Of a DNA stretch of 56,580 bases, positions 52,636-56,580 are shown one piece after another (positions within the stretch are counted from its first letter, which is position 1; each line of letters opens with the position of its first letter). Where the stretch lies: contig CALUQN010000014.1 of NCBI GenBank assembly GCA_944322945.1, positions 1 through 56,580 of the forward strand, given 5' to 3'. Made by a program: the position numbers and the translations under genes. The notes under the pieces were generated by a model. It made no database searches. It saw only the letters and a list, made by a program, of their open reading frames with translations, and had not been told where the DNA came from. Source of the DNA: Candidatus Gastranaerophilales bacterium. GTDB taxonomy: Bacteria > Cyanobacteriota > Vampirovibrionia > Gastranaerophilales > Gastranaerophilaceae.

Positions 52636-52721
52636 ATTTTTCCCTTCAAAGTCTCACTCTTTTTACATTCTAGCATAAAAGCACACCTCATGATACATAT
52701 TTCAAATAATATCCGGCATAA

Positions 52722-52757
52722 CAAAAAGGCAGAACCCTGAAAATTAGATTCTGCCTC
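52722..52757 (-). terminator. Terminator of the flavodoxin-fold reductase gene
   Basis: The stem AGGCAGAA/TTCTGCCT with a 14-base loop is followed by a U-run on the minus strand, about 20 bases past the stop codon at 52778. Confidence 0.82.
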
Positions 52758-52777
52758 TATATTCTTATATTGAAAAA

Positions 52778-53308
52778 TTACAAATTTTTGCCGAGTTCGT
52801 AAGCCTGCTGCGGGAATTTTGTTTCCTTAACCGAACCCGCTGTCCATACTCCGGGGGCAATGACTTTTCCTGCATCTGTCCAATTGAGATATCTAATCAT
52901 AGACTCATAGTGGCTGACAATCGGTTCTGCTTCTTTAGGAGAAATATCCGCGTATGTAAGGAGTAAAACAGCCTTTTTCGGTCGGCTTATCTGCCCGTTA
53001 ACCGAATAAAATCTGTCAATAACCGACTTTATCTGTGCTGAAATTCCAAAATAATACATCGGGGTTGCAAAAACAACGGCATCGGCATCAATAATATTAT
53101 TTTTAACAAATTCAAAATCATCTTTAAAAACACATTCACCGCTGGTACCGCATTTGTCACAGGCGATACAAGGATGAACAGTTTTGAACGCGGAATCAAA
53201 ACGTGCTACTATATGACCGGCGGCTTCTGCACCTTTTATAAAATTGTCGGCCAGAGTGTTAGAATTTCCGTTTTTTCTCGGACTTCCGGTAATAACAAGT
53301 ATTTTCAT
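52778..53308 (-). CDS. Flavodoxin-like NADPH-dependent FMN reductase
   Basis: This 176-residue flavodoxin-fold oxidoreductase has the FMN phosphate-binding loop GSPRKNGNSNTLAD (8-21). A CIACDKCGTSGECVF stretch (about 47-61) has four cysteines, seen in the iron-sulfur flavoprotein/NADPH-dependent FMN reductase subfamily. ATPMYYFGISAQIKSVIDR (about 82-100) is the flavin-face signature. I placed the start at the ATG at 53308, which follows GGAGG, rather than the frame's upstream Met at 53416, since the intervening 36 residues carry no domain and the SD sits inside them. Likely a cytoplasmic reductase of quinones, nitroaromatics or Fe-S-linked substrates. Confidence 0.9.
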   Translation of the reverse strand: MKILVITGSPRKNGNSNTLADNFIKGAEAAGHIVARFDSAFKTVHPCIACDKCGTSGECVFKDDFEFVKNNIIDADAVVFATPMYYFGISAQIKSVIDRFYSVNGQISRPKKAVLLLTYADISPKEAEPIVSHYESMIRYLNWTDAGKVIAPGVWTAGSVKETKFPQQAYELGKNL

Positions 53309-53453
53309 CTTTTTACCTCCTTTTAGCGTGTTTGTTTCAACTTCTGCGGCAACCCGAGTATTTCGGCACTTGTCGCCGCCGGCATTGTGTTTTTTAATAA
53401 ACTTTCTTCTATCCATCTTACCATTAAATCTTTATAAAATAAAGATTTAACAA

Positions 53454-53489
53454 CAAAAAAATCGCTGCCACTTAATTTTGTGACAGCGA
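53454..53489 (-). terminator. Terminator of the SFRGE small-protein gene
   Basis: The minus-strand RNA stem TCGCTGUCAC/GUGGCAGCGA (one G-U pair) has an 8-base loop and is followed by six U. It lies about 30 bases past the stop codon at 53521. Confidence 0.85.
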
Positions 53490-53520
53490 AAAATTTTATA
53501 TGAGTTAATGAATTTATATT

Positions 53521-53967
53521 TTATGAAGCTGCACCAGCGGCGCCTGCTGCATCGTCAGCAGCATCACCGGCAGCGCCGGCTACATCATCAGCCAAATCTT
53601 CAGCTTTGCCTTTGCCTTTTTTGAATACGTTTACTAAAGCATCCCAGGTATGTTTTGTTACCCATTCACAGCCTTCAGCGACTTTATTAAGACCTTTTTT
53701 AGCCCAGCCAGCACCTTCTTCAAGCTCTTTAGGTTTGAAACCTAATTTATTAGCTCCTACGATAACGCCGAGAGCAACGGCAAGACCGAGTACAACTTTA
53801 CCTACTTTAGCCATTGTGCTGCTTTTTTTCTTTTCTTCAACAACCGGAGTTTCTTCGGTTTTTGTGTATTTTCCCTGACGGTTAATCAATTCCTGAATAT
53901 CTTTTTGAGCACCCGTTGTTTTAGGCGCTTCACCACGAAAACTTACACCTGACACAGAACTAATCAT
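53521..53967 (-). CDS. Hypothetical small membrane-associated protein with SFRGE N-terminus
   Basis: Function not recognised; 148 residues; AAGGAGG before the ATG and its own terminator. It begins ISSVSGVSFRGEAPK, then a Glu/Lys-rich polar segment (25-50). One hydrophobic helix follows (about 55-70, VGKVVLGLAVALGVIVGANK). Next is a polar helix (KELEEGAGWAKKGLNKVAEG) and a low-complexity Ala/Asp/Gly tail (AGAAGDAADDAAGAAGAAS, about 130-148). There is no classical signal peptide. The short N-terminal F-R/K-G-E motif has the look of a targeting or lineage tag. The tail composition recalls the Asp-Ala tract at 1-1290 but is not the same repeat. Confidence 0.8.
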   Translation of the reverse strand: MISSVSGVSFRGEAPKTTGAQKDIQELINRQGKYTKTEETPVVEEKKKSSTMAKVGKVVLGLAVALGVIVGANKLGFKPKELEEGAGWAKKGLNKVAEGCEWVTKHTWDALVNVFKKGKGKAEDLADDVAGAAGDAADDAAGAAGAAS

Positions 53968-54151
53968 TTAGATTGCCTCCTTTATTTACCTACACAAATT
54001 TTATTGTAATCTTACACACTAAATAAAACCAATAACAAATTAATTTTGACTCAAAATGAATTGTTTTTCAATAATTGTTACAAAAGTTTACGATATTTTT
54101 GGAATATTTTCAACTGCCGTGTAATCTATAATATTGTGAGGAGGAAAACAA

Positions 54152-56580
54152 ATGGCATCAGAACAGGAAACATTAATATACGTAGAAGCGAATGACAAGG
54201 CGGAAGCCGGCGCGCTGGCAAAAGGTTTTGCCAGAACAAGCGTAAAAAACAGAGCATATATTAACGCTCTCGGAGTCGAACTCGGACTCAAATATCTTGC
54301 ATCAGAAGGGATAAATATTTCTAATCTGCATAACCTGCATTCTGTTCACAAATTTTTAGAAGAATTTGACATAGCAGACATAATGCTTCCGAATATTCAT
54401 ATTGATGTCCGCGTTGTGTTCAGCGATAAATACATTTTTGTTCCGAAAAGTCATTTTGAATTCGGGCTGACACCTGATATATACCTTGTTTTCCAGTTGG
54501 CTGATGACCACAGCTACGTAAAAGCTCTCGGATTTTTCAAGCCTGAACTAATTAACAAAAAAGATGCCAACAAAGATTATTATTTTATACAAAAAGAAAA
54601 ACTCACACCTATCAGCAATCTTAAAACATTTATTGAGCATGCCTCTAATAATACTGCACAAAATCTTGATGAAGATACGATATTTTTATCAGAGGCAAGA
54701 TTTGTTTCAATGATAGATAATGACCTTCATGACGAAGAAAAAAGAGACCTTATCGGCACACTCTTAAAGTCGGATGAATTAAGAGACCGTCTTATTGAGT
54801 TCAGCAATTTTGAAATTCTTTCCTACAAGGCGGCAAATGACAGTGATATACAGCAGCCGGCATCAACGGAGCCTGATGCGGATTTAACACCAGCAGCTGC
54901 GGCAGCGGCGCTTGAAGCTGCCGATATATTTATTGAGACAGCGGCGGATGCAGCAGAAGAACCGGAGACTAAAAACATTGAACCACCTATAGATGAGTTT
55001 GAAATATTTGAAAACAGTCATGATGAATTTGATGGAAATGCACAGGAAGAAGATATTAACAACATTGATGACATAGTGTCAGCGGAACCCGAAACTGCTG
55101 ACGTGCAAGAAGATGTCTTACACATTGACGATGCAGAACCCGTTCAAACAGAAGATGTCCTGCCAGATGCTGCGGAAGACACAACAACTATGGCTGCCCC
55201 GGAAGAACTGACGTCTGCTGAAGATATTCCGTTTTTGGAAGAGCCGGCACCGTTGCATATTGAAGAAACTGATACGACTGAATCCCAAAATGAAGATGAA
55301 CCGTCTTTTGAAATAATAGAACAACAGGAAGAAGATTCGGCACCGGTAGAAGAAAATAAATCAAACGAAACGGTTGACTTGCTTTTCAACGATAATTTTA
55401 CCGGTGAAAATATTGACAGCGATGATGATATTGAGTTTATCGACACGCAGCCGGAGATGGAAGATTCCGAAAAAGATATGATGCTCGGCTATACAACACC
55501 GCCGGAGACAAATAGTGAGGAGCAGGAGCTTATAAATTTTGATGACATTGATGTGAGCATGTCTGAAAATTTTGAAAATTATAAACGTGAAGAATACAGC
55601 GCAAATGATGCTGTCGCTTTTGATGTATTAGAACCTGTGTCTTTAAATGTTGACCTAAATGACAGTTCAAATGAAGGAAACTTCATCGCAGCGCTTTCCG
55701 GTGAGGTCGAAATTTCTCCGGAACTAAATCAGATTCCGGAAATCAAAACCGATATTATTGACGAAAACATTACAGGTATCGGTGCAATTGATACACTCGG
55801 GCTGATTGAGGAAGCACCTGAACAGAATACGGCAAATGATACGGCTGCAGATGAAGGCGGATTAAAATTTGATTTGTTAGATTCGCAATCTGATGAAATA
55901 AAAGCCGAAGATAATGAAGTGAGTCAGGATATAGATGAATTACCCACAATTGATACTATTGACAGCTTTGAGAACCTGAACATCGAAGAGGCTCTCAAGC
56001 CGATTAATGAGGATGTAGAATTTTTAACTGACATAAATCAGGAAACATCTGCAGCCGGTGAGATTGAAGAACTTTCAGCAGACAATATTGAAGAATTATC
56101 TTCAACTGAAAACTCAACGGATGAATTTTTAAATTTGACAGATCCTGAACCGATTGAGGGCAGCATAAGCGAGTTAAATGAGGATTTGCCGGTTTTACAA
56201 CAGGAACCTGCTGATGAAATCGACAATTTAAGTACAGAACTTGATACTCTGACTGAACTCGGTGATAACACCCAAAGCTCTGATGAATTTGGTGATGTTG
56301 AAAACATAGAACCTATAGAGAGTTTGGACAGCCTAAATTTTGAAAGCGATATAAAACCGGAAGCTGCGGAAATGACGGTTGAAGAAAATGCCGTCACAAA
56401 CGAGCCGGAGACATTAAATTTTGATGAAATAACACCTTTGTCTGATGACATGCCGGAGGTACTGCCGGAACTTACCGGAGACATCATACAAGAAGCAAAC
56501 AATGAAATAAAAACCGACGAACTGCTGAACTTTGCACCGGAAGAACTTCCGTCATTAGAAGAAGAACCTGCGCAAGAACC
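54152..56580 (+). CDS. Large acidic protein with conserved N-terminal domain (partial, runs off the right edge)
   Basis: At least 809 residues, with no stop in the window. ATG after GAGGAGG. The first about 200 residues form a folded domain (EQETLIYVEANDKAEAGAL, VKNRAYINALGVELGLKYL, DVRVVFSDKYIFVPKSHFEF, YYFIQKEKLTPISNLKTFIEH) that I tentatively compare to the cyanobacterial DUF1822 family. After residue about 230 it is low-complexity and very rich in Asp, Glu, Ser and Ile, with loosely repeated hydrophobic pairs among acidic residues (for example DELPTIDTIDSFENLNIEEA). No signal peptide or membrane segment is seen, so it is cytoplasmic. It may be a flexible scaffold. A long leaderless-type -10 is absent; the SD is strong. 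Confidence 0.8.
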   Translation, partial: MASEQETLIYVEANDKAEAGALAKGFARTSVKNRAYINALGVELGLKYLASEGINISNLHNLHSVHKFLEEFDIADIMLPNIHIDVRVVFSDKYIFVPKSHFEFGLTPDIYLVFQLADDHSYVKALGFFKPELINKKDANKDYYFIQKEKLTPISNLKTFIEHASNNTAQNLDEDTIFLSEARFVSMIDNDLHDEEKRDLIGTLLKSDELRDRLIEFSNFEILSYKAANDSDIQQPASTEPDADLTPAAAAAALEAADIFIETAADAAEEPETKNIEPPIDEFEIFENSHDEFDGNAQEEDINNIDDIVSAEPETADVQEDVLHIDDAEPVQTEDVLPDAAEDTTTMAAPEELTSAEDIPFLEEPAPLHIEETDTTESQNEDEPSFEIIEQQEEDSAPVEENKSNETVDLLFNDNFTGENIDSDDDIEFIDTQPEMEDSEKDMMLGYTTPPETNSEEQELINFDDIDVSMSENFENYKREEYSANDAVAFDVLEPVSLNVDLNDSSNEGNFIAALSGEVEISPELNQIPEIKTDIIDENITGIGAIDTLGLIEEAPEQNTANDTAADEGGLKFDLLDSQSDEIKAEDNEVSQDIDELPTIDTIDSFENLNIEEALKPINEDVEFLTDINQETSAAGEIEELSADNIEELSSTENSTDEFLNLTDPEPIEGSISELNEDLPVLQQEPADEIDNLSTELDTLTELGDNTQSSDEFGDVENIEPIESLDSLNFESDIKPEAAEMTVEENAVTNEPETLNFDEITPLSDDMPEVLPELTGDIIQEANNEIKTDELLNFAPEELPSLEEEPAQE

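Noticed and set aside
53309..53416. N-terminal extension of 36 residues on the flavodoxin-like reductase
   Set aside because: A perfect GGAGG lies just before the inner ATG at 53308 and the extension has no domain.

Overview
The window looks like a chromosomal segment of an AT-rich, double-membraned bacterium, most likely a gut-type Gastranaerophilales/Melainabacteria member (non-photosynthetic relatives of Cyanobacteria). This is an inference from three things: a cluster of huge LktA-like filamentous adhesins, a pseudopilin with the G|FSLAEV leader, and a secretin/PilB/PilC machine beside ordinary Gram-negative housekeeping genes. No rRNA, tRNA, CRISPR array, prophage or insertion sequence was recognised.

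Layout. Positions 1-14374 hold three paralogous secreted filamentous adhesins on the minus strand. Each has its own start region; the two complete ones end in strong hairpins. The first runs off the left edge as a pure Asp-Ala dipeptide tract encoded by about 1.29 kb of perfect-phase hexanucleotide repeat. The third is a 2666-residue beta-helical rod with roughly 790-bp tandem duplications. A similar AT-rich box, with TTTGTTA sites 10 bp apart in two of the three copies, lies upstream of every adhesin. Next come a polysaccharide flippase, a repeat-filled spacer and rimO. Positions 17741-25624 form a type IV pilus/type II secretion operon (PilP-like lipoprotein, secretin, PilB/GspE ATPase, two PilC/GspF paralogues) with a short-chain dehydrogenase inserted between the two pilC genes. 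A uridine-kinase-like gene and a bioF-bioG-bioC pimeloyl module follow.

Positions 29312-41616 carry a TonB-C-like secreted protein, a SpoIID-domain protein, HU, rsmD, fixC-fixX, a dCMP deaminase, two glycosyltransferases, a stand-alone degenerate AICAR-transformylase-like protein and engB. Positions 41619-56580 carry a TPR protein, a Xer recombinase, a TrmB regulator, a REC-histidine kinase, the dnaG-rpoD pair, a pseudopilin, an RseP-type protease, a flavodoxin-fold reductase, a small SFRGE protein and the start of a very acidic protein that leaves the window on the right.

Two signals run across the window. First, at least nine genes have a -10 hexamer ending 6-9 nt before the start codon and no Shine-Dalgarno sequence, so they are probably transcribed as leaderless mRNAs, while neighbouring genes have ordinary AGGAG sites. 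Second, the spacers carry several families of palindromic dispersed repeats, including an inverted pair sharing 35 identical bases about 4.2 kb apart. The observations I would follow first are the Asp-Ala satellite adhesin, the shared adhesin promoter box, the leaderless promoter pattern and the PurH-like protein that lacks its catalytic His.
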